Shown here in pieces: positions 10,796 to 21,711 of a DNA stretch of 59,410 nt. The notes beneath the pieces are model-generated. The model searched no databases, was not told the origin of the DNA, and saw only the letters and a program-made list of their open reading frames with translations. The translations under genes and the position numbers were made by a program. Origin of the DNA: Comamonadaceae bacterium (GTDB lineage Bacteria > Pseudomonadota > Gammaproteobacteria > Burkholderiales > Burkholderiaceae_C); contig JAIXUG010000009.1 of the NCBI GenBank assembly GCA_027484105.1, forward strand, positions 1-59,410, given 5' to 3'. How positions within the stretch are numbered: position 1 is the stretch's first letter; the number at the start of each line of letters is the position of its first letter.

Positions 10796-13738
10796 TTAGA
10801 GCGTTCTCGCGATTTCCTTGACGTCGAAGAATTCGAGTTGATCGCCTTCTTTGATGTCGTTGTAGTTCTTGAGTTTGATGCCGCACTCGAAGCCCTCTTT
10901 GACTTCGCGCACATCGTCCTTGAGTCGCTTGAGCGAGTCGAGTTCGCCGGTGTAGATGACCACGTTGTCGCGAAGCAGACGGAATTTGGCGTTGCGAGTG
11001 ACTTGACCCGAGGTGACCATACAACCCGCAACGGTTCCGATCTTGGACGCCACGAACACGGTCCGGATTTCGGCCATGCCCATGATCTCTTCACGCTGCT
11101 CGGGCGCCAACATGCCCGACATGGCGGCTTTGAGCTCATCCACAGCGTCATAAATGATGTTGTAGTAATGCAGGTCAACACCATTGCCTTCGGCCAGCTT
11201 GCGCGCACCGGCATCGGCACGCACGTTGAAACCGATCACGATGGCCTTGGAGGCGATCGCCAGGTTGATGTCCGACTCGCTGATGCCGCCGACCCCCGAG
11301 TAGACCATCTGGACTTTGATTTCCTCATTGGAGAGCTTGAGCAAGGAGGCACCCAGGGCTTCTTGGGAACCCTGAACATCCGCCTTGATGATGATGGGCA
11401 GCATCTTCACTTCGCCAGCCGACATGTCCGTGAACATGTTCTCCAGCTTGGCCGCTTGTTGTTTGGCCAGTTTGGTGTTGCGGAACTTGCCAGCGCGGTA
11501 AGTGGCGATCTCGCGGGCACGGCGCTCATCGCCCATGACCATGAATTCGTCACCGGCCTGAGGCACTTCCGTCAAACCTTGAATTTCCACCGGAATCGAA
11601 GGACCTGCGGACTTGATGGTCTGGCCATTCTCATCGAGCATGGCCCGCACGCGGCCAAAAGTCTGACCCGCCAGGACCACGTCACCGGTGTTCAAGGTGC
11701 CCGACTGCACCAGGATGGTGGCCACGGGGCCACGACCTTTGTCCAGACGCGCTTCAATGACCAAACCCTTGGCCGCTGCTTGCACAGGGGCCTTGAGTTC
11801 CAGCACTTCTGCTTGCAAAAGCACTTGTTCAAGCAAGTCGTCAATCCCGAGGCCGGTTTTGGCCGACACGGAGACGAAAGGCGAATCACCGCCAAACTCT
11901 TCAGGCACCACCTCTTCGGCAATCAGTTCTGCGCGCACGCGCTCGATGTTGGCATCGGGCTTGTCCATCTTGTTGATGGCCACCACGATGGGCACACCTG
12001 CCGCTTTGGCGTGCTTGATGGCTTCCTTGGTCTGAGGCATGACGCCATCGTCACCGGCCACCACCAGGATGACGATGTCGGTGGCTTGTGCACCACGGGC
12101 TCGCATGGCGGTGAAGGCCTCGTGACCTGGCGTATCCAGGAAAGAGATCATGCCGCGAGGCGTCTCGACGTGGTAAGCCCCAATGTGCTGGGTGATGCCA
12201 CCGGCTTCGCCCGAAGCCACTTTGGCCCGGCGAATGTAGTCCAGCAGCGAGGTCTTGCCGTGGTCCACGTGGCCCATGACGGTGACCACGGGTGCTCGTG
12301 GCAAGGATTCAGCGTTTTGATCAGAAACTTCGTCGTCGGTGAAGGCTTCCGGATCATCCAGAGCGGCGACCACCGCTTTGTGTCCCATTTCTTCCACCAC
12401 GATCATGGCCGTGTCCTGGTCCAATGGCTGGTTCATCGTCGCCATTTGACCCAATTTCATCAGGTGCTTGATGACCTCTGAAGCCTTGATGGCCATTTTG
12501 TGAGCCAGTTCGGCAACAGTGATGGTTTCCGGGACATGAACCTCCAACACACGCACTTCGGTGGGCAACTGCTGGTTTTGGCCATCGTCACGGTCCCTGT
12601 CATTGCCACGACGACCACGTGGTCCTGTGCGCCAATTGTTGCGCCCCACCCCGCCGCTGGTATCACCACGGGTCGGAATGGCTTTTTTCTTGGCTGGATC
12701 GCCAGCCCAACTGGAGGAAAGCTTGGCCGATTTGACCTCTTTGTTGCCACTTGGCGACGCAGGGCTTGTGGTTTGAACAGCTGCCGCTCGGGCCCCGGGT
12801 GCGGGCGTGCCCGCTGGTTTGTGCAAAGTGCCTTTGACCGGCGCCTTGGCCTCGCCCTTGGGCTCATCCTTTTTCGCCACCAACACCTTTTTGGGCGCAT
12901 TCATCATGCTGCGGATCGCTTCAGCCTCAGCCAAAGCCTTGCGACGACGGGCGTCCAGTTCTTGAGCGCGGGCTGTTTCCTCCTCGGCCTTGGCTTTGGA
13001 GACTGCAGCAGCTTGTTGTGCAGCGGCCTCTCGCAATGACTGTTCGGCTTTGGCCTTCGCGGCCACCGAAGCTTCTGGCGAGGTGCTTGCATCCAGCGAC
13101 TCCGAAGCCTGTGCAGCAGCAGGTTTGGCTTGAGAGGCGGCATTGATGCTGGCCGCTTCGGCGCGTGCCAATTGCTCCCGATCAGCACGGCTGAGTGTGG
13201 GTTTTTGCGCAGTTTCTGAGGGTTCAGCGGCGGCCAAAGCTTTGGCAGCTGCCTGAGCCTCTTGTGCAGCCAGTTCAGCACGTTGCTGGGCTTCTTGAGC
13301 CTCACGCAATCGACGACTTTGGGCCAATTCCTCTTCTTGGAGTCGGATCAACTCGGCCTGATGCCGGGCCTCTTCTTCGCGCCGAGCCAAATCGGCATGG
13401 TCGACAGCGGGTTCATCCGCCGTGGATTGAGGCTCATCATCGCGCTTGATCAGGGTGCGCTTTTTTCTGACCTCGACTTGAATCGTGCGGGCCTTGCCAG
13501 AAGCATCGGCCTGCTTGATTTCGCTCGTCGACTTTTTCACCAAAGTGATCTTCTTGCGGTCAGCCGTCACCGTTCCATGGCTGGCCTGCAGGTAGCTGAG
13601 CAATTTTTGCTTGTCGGCATCAGTCAGAACATCGCTGTCGGACGCTTTGGCGACGCCAGCTGATCTCAATTGATCCAGAAGGACGTCGGCAGATTTTTTG
13701 AGTTCATTGGCGAACTCGGCAACAGTGGTACTGGACAT
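10796..13738 (-). CDS. infB: translation initiation factor IF-2
   Basis: GTPase that places fMet-tRNA on the 30S subunit and drives subunit joining. From ATG 13738 it is 980 residues, within the range for large proteobacterial IF-2. The N-terminal IF2N domain ([20 protein letters not shown]) is followed by a long Ala/Glu/Gln-rich, probably helical linker (about 130-310), a basic region, a second IF2N-like segment, and the G domain with GHVDHGKT near 484, DTPGHEAF and NKMD. Domains II-IV end at TL. The start follows the family N-terminus. It is 26 bases after nusA and abuts rbfA. Confidence 0.97.
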   Translation of the reverse strand: MSSTTVAEFANELKKSADVLLDQLRSAGVAKASDSDVLTDADKQKLLSYLQASHGTVTADRKKITLVKKSTSEIKQADASGKARTIQVEVRKKRTLIKRDDEPQSTADEPAVDHADLARREEEARHQAELIRLQEEELAQSRRLREAQEAQQRAELAAQEAQAAAKALAAAEPSETAQKPTLSRADREQLARAEAASINAASQAKPAAAQASESLDASTSPEASVAAKAKAEQSLREAAAQQAAAVSKAKAEEETARAQELDARRRKALAEAEAIRSMMNAPKKVLVAKKDEPKGEAKAPVKGTLHKPAGTPAPGARAAAVQTTSPASPSGNKEVKSAKLSSSWAGDPAKKKAIPTRGDTSGGVGRNNWRTGPRGRRGNDRDRDDGQNQQLPTEVRVLEVHVPETITVAELAHKMAIKASEVIKHLMKLGQMATMNQPLDQDTAMIVVEEMGHKAVVAALDDPEAFTDDEVSDQNAESLPRAPVVTVMGHVDHGKTSLLDYIRRAKVASGEAGGITQHIGAYHVETPRGMISFLDTPGHEAFTAMRARGAQATDIVILVVAGDDGVMPQTKEAIKHAKAAGVPIVVAINKMDKPDANIERVRAELIAEEVVPEEFGGDSPFVSVSAKTGLGIDDLLEQVLLQAEVLELKAPVQAAAKGLVIEARLDKGRGPVATILVQSGTLNTGDVVLAGQTFGRVRAMLDENGQTIKSAGPSIPVEIQGLTEVPQAGDEFMVMGDERRAREIATYRAGKFRNTKLAKQQAAKLENMFTDMSAGEVKMLPIIIKADVQGSQEALGASLLKLSNEEIKVQMVYSGVGGISESDINLAIASKAIVIGFNVRADAGARKLAEGNGVDLHYYNIIYDAVDELKAAMSGMLAPEQREEIMGMAEIRTVFVASKIGTVAGCMVTSGQVTRNAKFRLLRDNVVIYTGELDSLKRLKDDVREVKEGFECGIKLKNYNDIKEGDQLEFFDVKEIARTL

Positions 13739-13764
13739 AATTTTGTTCAAGACTCCAACAGGCT

Positions 13765-15249
13765 TCAGGCCTGGCCAGCAAACCAATGTTCGCGGGCTTT
13801 CATGATGAGGGCGGTGGCTTCTTCGGCGGTTTGGGCAGTGATGTCTGTCAGTTCATCGGTGGCCAAGTCAGCCAGGTCATCACGGCTATGAATTCCGGCA
13901 GCCACCAGCTTGGAAATCAATTCGGGTGTCAAACCTGGCAGATCACGCAGGTCTTGCGACACATCCTCGACGCTTTCTTCACGCGCAATCTCCAAGGTCA
14001 GCAAGGCATCTTTGGCGCGTGATCGCAATTCGTTGATCGTGTCCTCATCAAAGCTCTCGATTTCCAGCATTTCCTGGATGGGCACATACGCCACTTCTTC
14101 CAGGCTGGTGAAACCTTCGCTGATCAGGATGTCCGCGATTTCCTGATCCACATCGAGTTTTTCCATGAACAGCTGGCGAATGCCCGTGGTTTCTTCGGCT
14201 TGCTTTTGGGCAGATTCCGCAGCATCCATGATGTTGATTTTCCAGCCCGTCAGGTCAGAAGCCAGGCGAACGTTTTGTCCGCCGCGCCCAATCGCTATGG
14301 CCAGGTTTTCTTCGTCCACCACCACATCCATGGCGTGTTTCTCTTCGTCCACCACGATCGATTGCACATTGGCAGGGGCCAAGGCGCCAATCACGAACTG
14401 GGCCGGATCCTCGCTCCACAACACAATGTCAACACGCTCGCCCGCCAGCTCATTCGTGACGGCGTTGACACGGGTGCCACGCACACCCACACAGGTGCCG
14501 ATGGGGTCCACACGTTTGTCGTGCGACAAAACAGCGATCTTGGCACGTGAGCCAGGATCACGGGCGCAGGTTTTGATCTCCAGCAACCCCTGCTCAATTT
14601 CAGGGACTTCCTGACGGAACAATTCGATCATGAACTCTGGGGCGGAGCGCGACAACAAAATGGGAGCACCACGCAAAGTCAGGTCCACTTCCATGATCAT
14701 GGCGCGAACACGGTCACCACTGCGCAGATTTTCCTTGGGGATCATTTCGCTGCGTCTCAAGCGGCCTTCAATGCGCCCAGACTCGCAAATGATGTCGCCC
14801 TTGTCCATCCGTTTGACCGTGCCCACAAAGATCTTTTCGCCCCGCGACATGAAATCGTTGAGCAGCATCTCGCGTTCGGCATCACGAATCTTCTGCAAAA
14901 TGACCTGCTTGGCAGCCATCGCACCGATACGGCCAATCGGAACAGACTCAATGGGTTCCTCAATGTACTCGTCCACCTCGATGTCAGGAATTTGCTCTTT
15001 GGCTTCAAAAAGCAAGATTTCTTGTTCAGGCAACTGCAGGCCCGCCTCATCAGGCACCACATGCCAGCGACGAAAGCTTTCGTAATTGCCACTGTCACGG
15101 TCAACGGCCACACGGACATCCACATCACCCGTGAACAACTTTTTGGTGGCTTGAGCCAATGCGGCCTCAATGGCTCCAAAAACCACATCACGTTCCACGT
15201 TCTTTTCACGTGAGATGGCTTCAACCAGCATCAACATTTCGCGATTCAT
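13765..15249 (-). CDS. nusA: transcription termination/antitermination factor NusA
   Basis: RNA polymerase-binding factor that promotes pausing, intrinsic termination and antitermination. The protein has 494 residues. An N-terminal polymerase-binding domain starts [20 protein letters not shown], followed by an S1 domain (about 135-200), two KH domains including [13 protein letters not shown], and two C-terminal acidic repeats (about 365-490). ATG 15249 is preceded by GGAGAG at good spacing, and upstream in-frame sequence is not conserved. It lies between rimP and infB in the standard order. In E. coli NusA represses its own operon; the hairpins upstream of rimP and nusA here are candidates for such control. 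Confidence 0.97.
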   Translation of the reverse strand: MNREMLMLVEAISREKNVERDVVFGAIEAALAQATKKLFTGDVDVRVAVDRDSGNYESFRRWHVVPDEAGLQLPEQEILLFEAKEQIPDIEVDEYIEEPIESVPIGRIGAMAAKQVILQKIRDAEREMLLNDFMSRGEKIFVGTVKRMDKGDIICESGRIEGRLRRSEMIPKENLRSGDRVRAMIMEVDLTLRGAPILLSRSAPEFMIELFRQEVPEIEQGLLEIKTCARDPGSRAKIAVLSHDKRVDPIGTCVGVRGTRVNAVTNELAGERVDIVLWSEDPAQFVIGALAPANVQSIVVDEEKHAMDVVVDEENLAIAIGRGGQNVRLASDLTGWKINIMDAAESAQKQAEETTGIRQLFMEKLDVDQEIADILISEGFTSLEEVAYVPIQEMLEIESFDEDTINELRSRAKDALLTLEIAREESVEDVSQDLRDLPGLTPELISKLVAAGIHSRDDLADLATDELTDITAQTAEEATALIMKAREHWFAGQA

Positions 15250-15271
15250 GACTAGACTCTCCTGTATCACC

Positions 15272-15289
15272 TGACCCGATTGGGGGTCA
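15272..15289 (-). other. small hairpin between rimP and nusA
   Basis: A 6-bp stem (15272-15277 with 15284-15289) with a 6-base loop stands 22 bases before the nusA ATG, just upstream of its GGAGAG ribosome-binding site. There is no T run, so it is not an intrinsic terminator. It might affect mRNA stability or nusA translation. Confidence 0.3.
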
Positions 15290-15319
15290 CATCTGTGCTT
15301 AAAAAAACTGTGTTCCCCG

Positions 15320-15883
15320 TCAGGCGGTCTCTTTGGGCTTTCGGCCCTTGAAATCGACCACGGGTGCAAGGCGCGCTTCGCGCAATTCTTCCAGGGTGAA
15401 TCCCAATGCGTTCAACGGCAATGGAACCCGCTTTTTGCTGACTTTTTGACCCGGCTTGACGGGTGGCTCATCGCTCCAGACGATTTGCCAACCTTGGCCG
15501 GTGGCGTCACGCTCGAGCGTGCCGCGAAATTTTTTGCGGCTTGGATTGACCATGCCTGCAGCATCGGTGCCCATGGGCAACTTCAGTGTGATGTCGATCA
15601 GGCTTCCCACAAAGCGTTCGAAATCTTGCGCATGCCTCAAAGGTCGATCAATGCCGGGGGACGATACTTCCAAGCGGTTGTAAGTCACCCCATCGACCTC
15701 GAGCGCAAACTGAAGTTGTCGGTTCACTTTTTCACAATCTTCCACATTGATGAACAGCTCTGAACCTGGCTGCCATGGCCAGTCGATGGTGATGCGCAAC
15801 AAACCGCCCGCTGTGCGGTCTATGTCAACGAGGTCGTATCCCAGACCCGTCACGGTTTCCTGAACAATTTGCTGCAATGCCAC
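15320..15883 (-). CDS. rimP: ribosome maturation factor RimP
   Basis: Needed for 30S maturation, acting with ribosomal protein S12 incorporation. From a GTG start at 15883 the protein is 187 residues and begins M(V)[20 protein letters not shown], matching the family N-terminus. No in-frame ATG is available, and the frame continues upstream only into non-conserved sequence over a terminator. The N-terminal alpha-beta domain includes GGLLRITID and the core [11 protein letters not shown] (about 88-98). The C-terminal SH3-like part is split by an insertion of about 40 residues before [19 protein letters not shown], making it longer than the 150-residue E. coli protein. First gene of the nusA-infB operon. 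Confidence 0.94.
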   Translation of the reverse strand: MALQQIVQETVTGLGYDLVDIDRTAGGLLRITIDWPWQPGSELFINVEDCEKVNRQLQFALEVDGVTYNRLEVSSPGIDRPLRHAQDFERFVGSLIDITLKLPMGTDAAGMVNPSRKKFRGTLERDATGQGWQIVWSDEPPVKPGQKVSKKRVPLPLNALGFTLEELREARLAPVVDFKGRKPKETA

Positions 15884-15917
15884 AGAGGTGCGAAAAATCA
15901 ATGTTAAAAAGAATGAA

Positions 15918-15951
15918 CCAAAAAAAACGGGCGGTGAAAACCCGCCCGTTT
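15918..15951 (-). terminator. strong intrinsic terminator between yejF and rimP
   Basis: A perfect 10-bp stem (15925-15934 with 15942-15951) with a 7-base loop is followed on the minus strand by eight T (15927-15920). It should end yejABEF transcription. Its T run finishes only 36 bases before the rimP start, so a rimP promoter must either be squeezed into that space or lie upstream and read through. Confidence 0.85.
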
Positions 15952-15970
15952 GGTCGTGAAGCCGCAATTC

Positions 15971-15988
15971 TAGCTGAAAAATCAGCTA
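15971..15988. other. second hairpin upstream of rimP
   Basis: TAGCTGA (15971-15977) and TCAGCTA (15982-15988) form a perfect 7-bp stem with an AAAA loop, 20 bases upstream of the strong terminator on the minus strand. It lacks a T run. It may be the end of the yejF transcript or part of a rimP leader. Confidence 0.4.
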
Positions 15989-16030
15989 AGTGTGTGATTT
16001 TTCAAGGAAAAAGCCACTTGAGGGGCTGTG

Positions 16031-17692
16031 TCAGGCCCCCAGGGAAGCGCTCAAGTCGGGCCAGGGCATGGGCGGGAAAGCATTCACCAGGCTGAGCGTG
16101 TAAGGGTGCTGAGCTTGGGTGAGGACATCTCGCGCAGGGCCGCTTTCCACGATCACCCCGGCTTGCAACACCATCACCTCATGGGCCATGGCGCGCAACA
16201 CATCCACATCGTGGGTGATGAGCAAGTAAGCCATGCCCCGTTTTTTTTGCAAGGATTGCAGCAAGTCCAGGATCTGCTTTTGCACCGTGACATCCAGGGC
16301 GCTGGTGGGTTCATCGAGCACCAGCAAGTCGGGCTCCACCACCAAGGCGCGAGCCAAAGCGATGCGTTGGCGCTGCCCACCCGAAAAAGCGTGCGGATAG
16401 CGGTTGAGCAAATCCGGAAATGCTTGGCGGGTCAGGCCCACCTCTTCCAAAACTTGCCACACCCGCTGGGCCACTTCCGAGGCGGTGGCCTGCGGGTGGT
16501 GCAGTTGTAAGCCTTCCGCGACAATTTCCCCCACCGTCATGCGGGGTGACAAACTGCCATAGGGGTCCTGAAAAACGACCTGCACCCGGCGACGCAGTCC
16601 CAGATCCTGTGCGGGGCGACCTTGCCAGCTTTGACCGACAAAAGAGACCACCCCCTCAAAAGGAATCAAACCCAGAACCGCTTGCGCCAAACTGGACTTG
16701 CCCGAGCCGGACTCGCCCATGACACCCAAGGTTCGACCCGCCCGAATCTGAAAATCCGCCCCTTGTAAAGCGGTGAAATAGTGCTTTTGAAACCAGCCCC
16801 GAAGCCCCGGCACCGGCATCGGGTAGCGGATGCGCAGCCCCTTGGCTTCAAGCAAAGGCCTTGTGTCACTTGCAGTCATGCCAGGATTGTGGTCGGCCTC
16901 ATCCCTGACCAAGCCTTGTCGGTCGGGGCGACTGGACAGCAATCGACGGGTGTAGGGGTGCTGCGCTTGGTCAAAAACCTCGTCCAAACTGCCCTGCTCC
17001 ACCAGATGGCCTTTTTCCATCACGGCCACACGGTCAGCAAAATGCCGCACCAGGGCCAGATCGTGGGTGATCAAGAGCACGGCCATACCGGTTTTGACTT
17101 GCAAATCGGCCAGCAACTGCAACATTTGCAGGCGCAAACTGGCGTCCAGCGCGGTGGTCGGCTCATCGGCCAACAAGAGTTTGGGTTCGGATGCCAGGGC
17201 CATGGCCATCATGGCGCGCTGGCGCTGGCCGCCCGACAACTGGTGCGGGTAAGCTGAAAACCGCCGTTCGGGATCATCAACGCCCGTCTCGGACAGCAAG
17301 TGCACTGCGCGTGCATCGGCATCCCGTCGAGGCAAGAGTTTTTTGAGTTGCAACACTTCCGAAATTTGCTGGCCCACCGTCATCAAGGGGTTGAGCGCCG
17401 TCATCGGCTCCTGAAAAATCATGGCAATCTCGTCACCAAGGATGCGTTGCATCTCGGCGGGTGATTGCTGCAACAAATCCTGACCCTGCCACAGGACTTG
17501 GCCAGTCAACTCGGCCGACTCCAGCAAACGCAACACCGACAAGGCGGTGACCGACTTGCCCGAGCCCGACTCCCCCACCAGGGCCACCCGCTCGCCCGCA
17601 GCGATGCGCAAATCAAGGCCATGCACCACAGCGTGTCCACCCCAAGCGATCCGAAGGCCGCGGATGTCCAGCAAAGCTTGGGGGGAGTTCAT
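16031..17692 (-). CDS. yejF: peptide ABC transporter, dual ATP-binding protein (YejF type)
   Basis: ATPase of a dipeptide/oligopeptide importer, with two fused ABC domains in 553 residues. The first nucleotide-binding domain has Walker A GESGSGKS at 40-47, signature LSGGQRQ at 152-158 and LLADEPTT. The second has Walker A GESGSGKS at 326-333, signature FSGGQRQ near 445 and LVLDEPTS. Each domain keeps its H-loop (ITHD). ATG 17692 overlaps the yejE stop by 4 bases. In enterobacteria YejABEF takes up peptides and the antibiotic microcin C. The gene is the last of the operon and is followed by a terminator. Confidence 0.95.
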   Translation of the reverse strand: MNSPQALLDIRGLRIAWGGHAVVHGLDLRIAAGERVALVGESGSGKSVTALSVLRLLESAELTGQVLWQGQDLLQQSPAEMQRILGDEIAMIFQEPMTALNPLMTVGQQISEVLQLKKLLPRRDADARAVHLLSETGVDDPERRFSAYPHQLSGGQRQRAMMAMALASEPKLLLADEPTTALDASLRLQMLQLLADLQVKTGMAVLLITHDLALVRHFADRVAVMEKGHLVEQGSLDEVFDQAQHPYTRRLLSSRPDRQGLVRDEADHNPGMTASDTRPLLEAKGLRIRYPMPVPGLRGWFQKHYFTALQGADFQIRAGRTLGVMGESGSGKSSLAQAVLGLIPFEGVVSFVGQSWQGRPAQDLGLRRRVQVVFQDPYGSLSPRMTVGEIVAEGLQLHHPQATASEVAQRVWQVLEEVGLTRQAFPDLLNRYPHAFSGGQRQRIALARALVVEPDLLVLDEPTSALDVTVQKQILDLLQSLQKKRGMAYLLITHDVDVLRAMAHEVMVLQAGVIVESGPARDVLTQAQHPYTLSLVNAFPPMPWPDLSASLGA

Positions 17693-18744
17693 GCGTCGGC
17701 CTTTCGCGGGTCCAGAGCGTCGCGCAATGCGTCACCCATGAAGGTCAACAACAGCAAAGTCACCACCAGCACCACAAAGGTGGAAATCGATATCCACCAC
17801 GCATCGATGTTGTTTTTGCCCTGGGCCAGCAATTCGCCCAATGACGGGGTCCCAGGCGGCACACCCAAGCCGAGAAAATCCAGTGAGGTCAAGGCCAGGA
17901 TGGCGCCACTCATGCGGAAAGGCAAAAAAGTCACTACCGGTGTCATGCTGTTGGGCAGCACGTGCCGCCACATGATTTGCCAGTGCCCCAAGCCCAGCGC
18001 CCGCGCCGACTTGACGTAGTCGAGCTGGCGGTTGCGCAAAAACTCGGCCCGCACATAGTCGGACAGGCCCATCCAGCCAAACAAACTCAGCAGCACCAAC
18101 AAAAGACCCACGCTGGGCTCGAACACCGCTGAAAAAATGATCAGCAAATAAAGCTCGGGCATGGCGCTCCAGATTTCGATTAAGCGCTGGAACACGAGAT
18201 CGGTCTTGCCCACAAAAAACCCCTGGATGGCCCCGGTCAGCACCCCCAGCAACACCCCAAAGGCTGTCAACGCCAGGGCAAACAACACCGAAACCCTGAA
18301 GCCGTAAAGCAAACGCGCCAGCACATCGCGCCCCCGATCGTCGGTTCCCAGCCAATTGCGGGCCGTCGGTGGGGCCGGGTTGGGCAAGGGCGCAAAGTAG
18401 TCGAGCGTGCTGTGGTGGTAAGGGTTGGGGGCTTGCAAGGCCCAGTTGGCGCCTTTGTGCAATTGCGCCTGAATGAAAGGGTCCAGGTAATCCGCTGGCG
18501 TCTCAAAATCACCACCAAAGACTTTTTCCGGGAGGGTCTGGACCACCGGGAAATACCACTGACCCTCAAAGCGCACGACCAGCGGCTTGTCATTGGACAA
18601 AAACTCGGCCCCTAGGCTGAGCACAAACAGCGTCAGAAAAATGATCAGGCTGCCAAAACCCAGGCGATTGCGCCGAAAGCGTTGCCAGGCGCGGGCCGAT
18701 GGCGAGGCCTGTGCTGGCGAAAAGGAAGTGGCGGTGGTGCTCAT
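17689..18744 (-). CDS. yejE: peptide ABC transporter permease (YejE type)
   Basis: Inner-membrane permease subunit of the YejABEF importer, 351 residues from ATG 18744, which overlaps the yejB stop. A Ser/Ala/Pro-rich cytoplasmic N-terminus precedes the first membrane segment (LGFGSLIIFLTLFVLSLGAEF). A large periplasmic part holding LGTDDRGRDVLARLLYGFRVS follows, then a cluster of membrane helices with the EAA-type loop SARALGLGHWQIMWRHVLPN that contacts the ATPase. The periplasmic loop after TM1 is characteristic of YejE and DppC-like permeases. Confidence 0.95.
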   Translation of the reverse strand: MSTTATSFSPAQASPSARAWQRFRRNRLGFGSLIIFLTLFVLSLGAEFLSNDKPLVVRFEGQWYFPVVQTLPEKVFGGDFETPADYLDPFIQAQLHKGANWALQAPNPYHHSTLDYFAPLPNPAPPTARNWLGTDDRGRDVLARLLYGFRVSVLFALALTAFGVLLGVLTGAIQGFFVGKTDLVFQRLIEIWSAMPELYLLIIFSAVFEPSVGLLLVLLSLFGWMGLSDYVRAEFLRNRQLDYVKSARALGLGHWQIMWRHVLPNSMTPVVTFLPFRMSGAILALTSLDFLGLGVPPGTPSLGELLAQGKNNIDAWWISISTFVVLVVTLLLLTFMGDALRDALDPRKADA

Positions 18745-19778
18745 TTGTCGAACTTCACCCGCGGGTCCACCCACAGGTAACACAGGTCACTGATCAGCTT
18801 GGTCACCAGGCCGATCAGGGTGAACAAATACAAGGTGCCCAACACCACCGGGTAGTCGCGCCGAATCACCGCCTCGTAACTCAACAAGCCCAGCCCATCG
18901 AGCGAAAACAGGGTTTCGATCAGCAAGGAACCTGTGAAAAACGCACCGATGAAAGCCGCCGGAAAACCGGTGACCAGCGGGATCAAGGCGTTGCGCATGA
19001 CATGGCGGTAAAGCACTCGGTTTTCGCCCAGCCCCTTGGCACGGGCCGTCAACACATATTGCTTGCGGATTTCTTCCAAAAATGCGTTCTTGGTCAGCAT
19101 GGTGATCACTGCAAACGAACCCAAAACGCTGGCCGTGACAGGCAAGGCGATGTGCCACAAATAATCGACCACTTTGGCGCCCCAGCTCAGTTGCTCCCAG
19201 TTGGAAGACGTCAAACCTCGCAGGGGAAACCACTGCAGCTGCCCGCCAAAAATGACGAGCAAGGCCACGCCCAGCACAAAGCCCGGAATGGCGTAGCCCA
19301 CCAGAACCAGCAAACTGGTGAGCGTGTCAAAGCGCGTGCCGGCGCGTACCGCCTTGGCGATGCCCAAGGGCACAGAGACCAAATAACTCAGGAAAAAAGT
19401 CCACAAGCCCAAACTGATGGAGACCGGCAGCTTTTCCTGGATCAGGCTCCAAACGTCTTTGGGGTAGAAAAAGCTTTTGCCCAGATCAAACTGCGCAAAC
19501 TGCTGCAGCATCATCCAAAAACGCTCTGTGGCTGGTTTGTCAAAGCCGTAAAGCGTTTTGATTTCTTCAATGCGGGCCGCGTCCACGCCCTGGCGTCCCC
19601 GGTAGCCGCTGCCAGCCGCCGCTGCGCCCTCACCGCCCGTGTCCCGGCCTTGCAACTGAGCCACCATCTGCTCCACCGGGCCACCGGGCACAAACTGGAT
19701 CACCACAAAGGTCATCAGCAACACCCCGAACAAGGTCGGAATCATCAACAGCAGACGTTTGAAAATGTAGGCCAGCAT
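18741..19778 (-). CDS. yejB: peptide ABC transporter permease (YejB type)
   Basis: Inner-membrane permease subunit, 345 residues, starting MLAYIFKRLLLMIPTLFGVLL, the typical DppB/YejB first helix. It has about six membrane segments and the cytoplasmic EAA loop TARAKGLGENRVLYRHVMRN. A periplasmic stretch rich in Gly (DTGGEGAAAAGSGYRGRQG, about 44-62) follows the first helix. It starts 3 bases after the yejA stop and overlaps yejE by 4 bases, so the four yej genes form one translationally coupled operon. Confidence 0.95.
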   Translation of the reverse strand: MLAYIFKRLLLMIPTLFGVLLMTFVVIQFVPGGPVEQMVAQLQGRDTGGEGAAAAGSGYRGRQGVDAARIEEIKTLYGFDKPATERFWMMLQQFAQFDLGKSFFYPKDVWSLIQEKLPVSISLGLWTFFLSYLVSVPLGIAKAVRAGTRFDTLTSLLVLVGYAIPGFVLGVALLVIFGGQLQWFPLRGLTSSNWEQLSWGAKVVDYLWHIALPVTASVLGSFAVITMLTKNAFLEEIRKQYVLTARAKGLGENRVLYRHVMRNALIPLVTGFPAAFIGAFFTGSLLIETLFSLDGLGLLSYEAVIRRDYPVVLGTLYLFTLIGLVTKLISDLCYLWVDPRVKFDK

Positions 19779-19781
19779 GGG

Positions 19782-21674
19782 TCAAGGTGCCTTGGGGGAA
19801 ACTGAAACAGGGGTGGAGGGCCTTGCATCCGGCGACCACCACACGGTGGTCACAAGTTTCTCGGGCTGGTAAAAACGGGGCAAGTCAGCCGGGCGCGCAA
19901 AAGCCTTGGCACGCCACGACACCCGGTGCACCGCGCCATACCAGTGCGGCACCACGTAATGGCCGTGGCGCAGCACCCTGTCCAAGGCACGCAGGCTGGT
20001 CACCAATTCGGGCCGCGAAGAGGCGCTCACCACCTTGTCCAGCAAGGCGTCCACGGCCGGATTTTTCAGACCCAACACATTGCCTGAGCCCTCCACATCG
20101 GCCGATCGGCTGCCAAAACGCTCCAACAGTTCTGTGCCAGGGGATTCACTGCCCACCGTGCGGCTGCTGATGATGTCGAAATCGAACACATCCATGCGCT
20201 TTTGCAACAAAGCAAAGTCAATGACTTTGTACTTCACCTGGATGCCCAGCTTTTCCAGGTTTTTGGCAAAAGGCGTGACCACCCGACCCATCGAACCCGA
20301 GCTGTCCAAAAATTCAATGCTGAAGGCTTGGCCGCTGGCATTGCGCAATGCACCGTCACGGTATGTCCATCCGGCGTCTTGGAGTAAATCGCGTGCTTGA
20401 CGCAAATGGTCGCGCAGGGTGTGACCGGATTCGAGCGCCAGATCGGTCTTGGGCGGCTGAGGCACGTCCTGCTCGAACACGGCAGCAGGCAGTTTGTCTC
20501 GCAATGGCATCAGCAAAGCCAATTCATCGGGGCCAGGGCGCCCTTTGGCCTCGAAATCGCTGGCCACGAAATATCCACGAACTCGGCTGTAAGCGTTGTA
20601 AAACAATTGCCGGTTCAGCCATTCAAAGTCCATGGCCAAAGCAATGGCCTGGCGCACGCGCACATCCTTGAACTTGTCTCGCCTCAGGTTGAACTGAAAA
20701 CCCTGGAAGTCGCCTGCGTTGCCATGCTGCAATTCGGCCTTGATCAGCTCGCCACGCTCAAAAGCGCGCCCGGTGAACGCCCTGGCCCACTCCCGCGCAA
20801 TGAAAGACTGCATGTAATCGAACTCACCCGCCTTGAAAGCTTCGAGTTGCGCAGTGCTGTCTTTGTAGATTTTGTAGGTGATGCGGTCAAAATTGAATTG
20901 CCCCTTGCGCACATTCAAATCCTTGGCCCAATACTCGGGGTCGCGCACATAGGTGATGTCCTTGCCGAACTGAACCGGACCGATGCGATAAGGCCCGGAC
21001 GCGATCGGGATGTCCGTGACCATTTGGTCCAGCGGTTTATGAACTGCTTTGGGGCCCTCGCCTTGCAGGCCCCACTTGGCACTGAACACCGGCAAACTGC
21101 CCACGATCAGGGGCAACTCCCTGTTGGGGCGGACAAAATCAAAACGGATGGTTCGCTCCGAGAGGACAGTGGCACCCTTGACCTCGCCAAAGTACGTTCG
21201 GTATTGAGGTGCCGCCTGCTTGCTGGTCAAGCGCTCAAATGAATGTTTCACATCCGCAGCCAAAACCGGATCACCGTTGTGGAAACGCGCCTGCGGGTGA
21301 ATCTGAAAAGTCACCGACAGTCGGTCTGACGCCACCTGAATGTCGGAGGCCAGCAAACCGTAAGCGGTGGTTGGCTCGTCCATGGTGCCCACCAAAAGGG
21401 TGTCGAACATCATGCCCAGCATGGAGGGCGGCGCACTGCCTTTCAAGGTGAAGGGGTTGTACTTGTCGAAATTGGACTGGCGGGTTGGTGGCACCAGCAC
21501 AATGGCGCCCCCTTTGGGTGCATTCGGGTTCACATACGAAAAATGGGTGAACCCAGCGGGGTAACGGATATCGCCAAATTGCGCGTAAGCATGGGCTGCG
21601 ATGGCGTGACCTGTCATGCTGAGACCCAGGGCCAGCAAGCAGATTGACCAGAATCGGGCCGTCGTTCTTCGCAT
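19782..21674 (-). CDS. yejA: peptide ABC transporter substrate-binding protein (YejA type)
   Basis: Periplasmic solute-binding protein (SBP family 5) of the YejABEF importer, 630 residues. The N-terminus [19 protein letters not shown] is a signal peptide with likely cleavage after AHA at about 29. The mature part has the family features [19 protein letters not shown] and [17 protein letters not shown], and ends in a Pro/Ser-rich tail. ATG 21674 was chosen because it opens the signal peptide; upstream in-frame sequence crosses into fabI's leader. First gene of the operon, divergent from fabI with only 37 bases between starts. Confidence 0.93.
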   Translation of the reverse strand: MRRTTARFWSICLLALGLSMTGHAIAAHAYAQFGDIRYPAGFTHFSYVNPNAPKGGAIVLVPPTRQSNFDKYNPFTLKGSAPPSMLGMMFDTLLVGTMDEPTTAYGLLASDIQVASDRLSVTFQIHPQARFHNGDPVLAADVKHSFERLTSKQAAPQYRTYFGEVKGATVLSERTIRFDFVRPNRELPLIVGSLPVFSAKWGLQGEGPKAVHKPLDQMVTDIPIASGPYRIGPVQFGKDITYVRDPEYWAKDLNVRKGQFNFDRITYKIYKDSTAQLEAFKAGEFDYMQSFIAREWARAFTGRAFERGELIKAELQHGNAGDFQGFQFNLRRDKFKDVRVRQAIALAMDFEWLNRQLFYNAYSRVRGYFVASDFEAKGRPGPDELALLMPLRDKLPAAVFEQDVPQPPKTDLALESGHTLRDHLRQARDLLQDAGWTYRDGALRNASGQAFSIEFLDSSGSMGRVVTPFAKNLEKLGIQVKYKVIDFALLQKRMDVFDFDIISSRTVGSESPGTELLERFGSRSADVEGSGNVLGLKNPAVDALLDKVVSASSRPELVTSLRALDRVLRHGHYVVPHWYGAVHRVSWRAKAFARPADLPRFYQPEKLVTTVWWSPDARPSTPVSVSPKAP

Positions 21675-21711
21675 GCGACAATTCTGCCCACATTTTTCAG
21701 GAGTTGAAGAC

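Noticed and set aside
10637..12481. Plus-strand frame (614 codons) opposite infB
   Set aside because: Shadow of infB with the same antisense composition.
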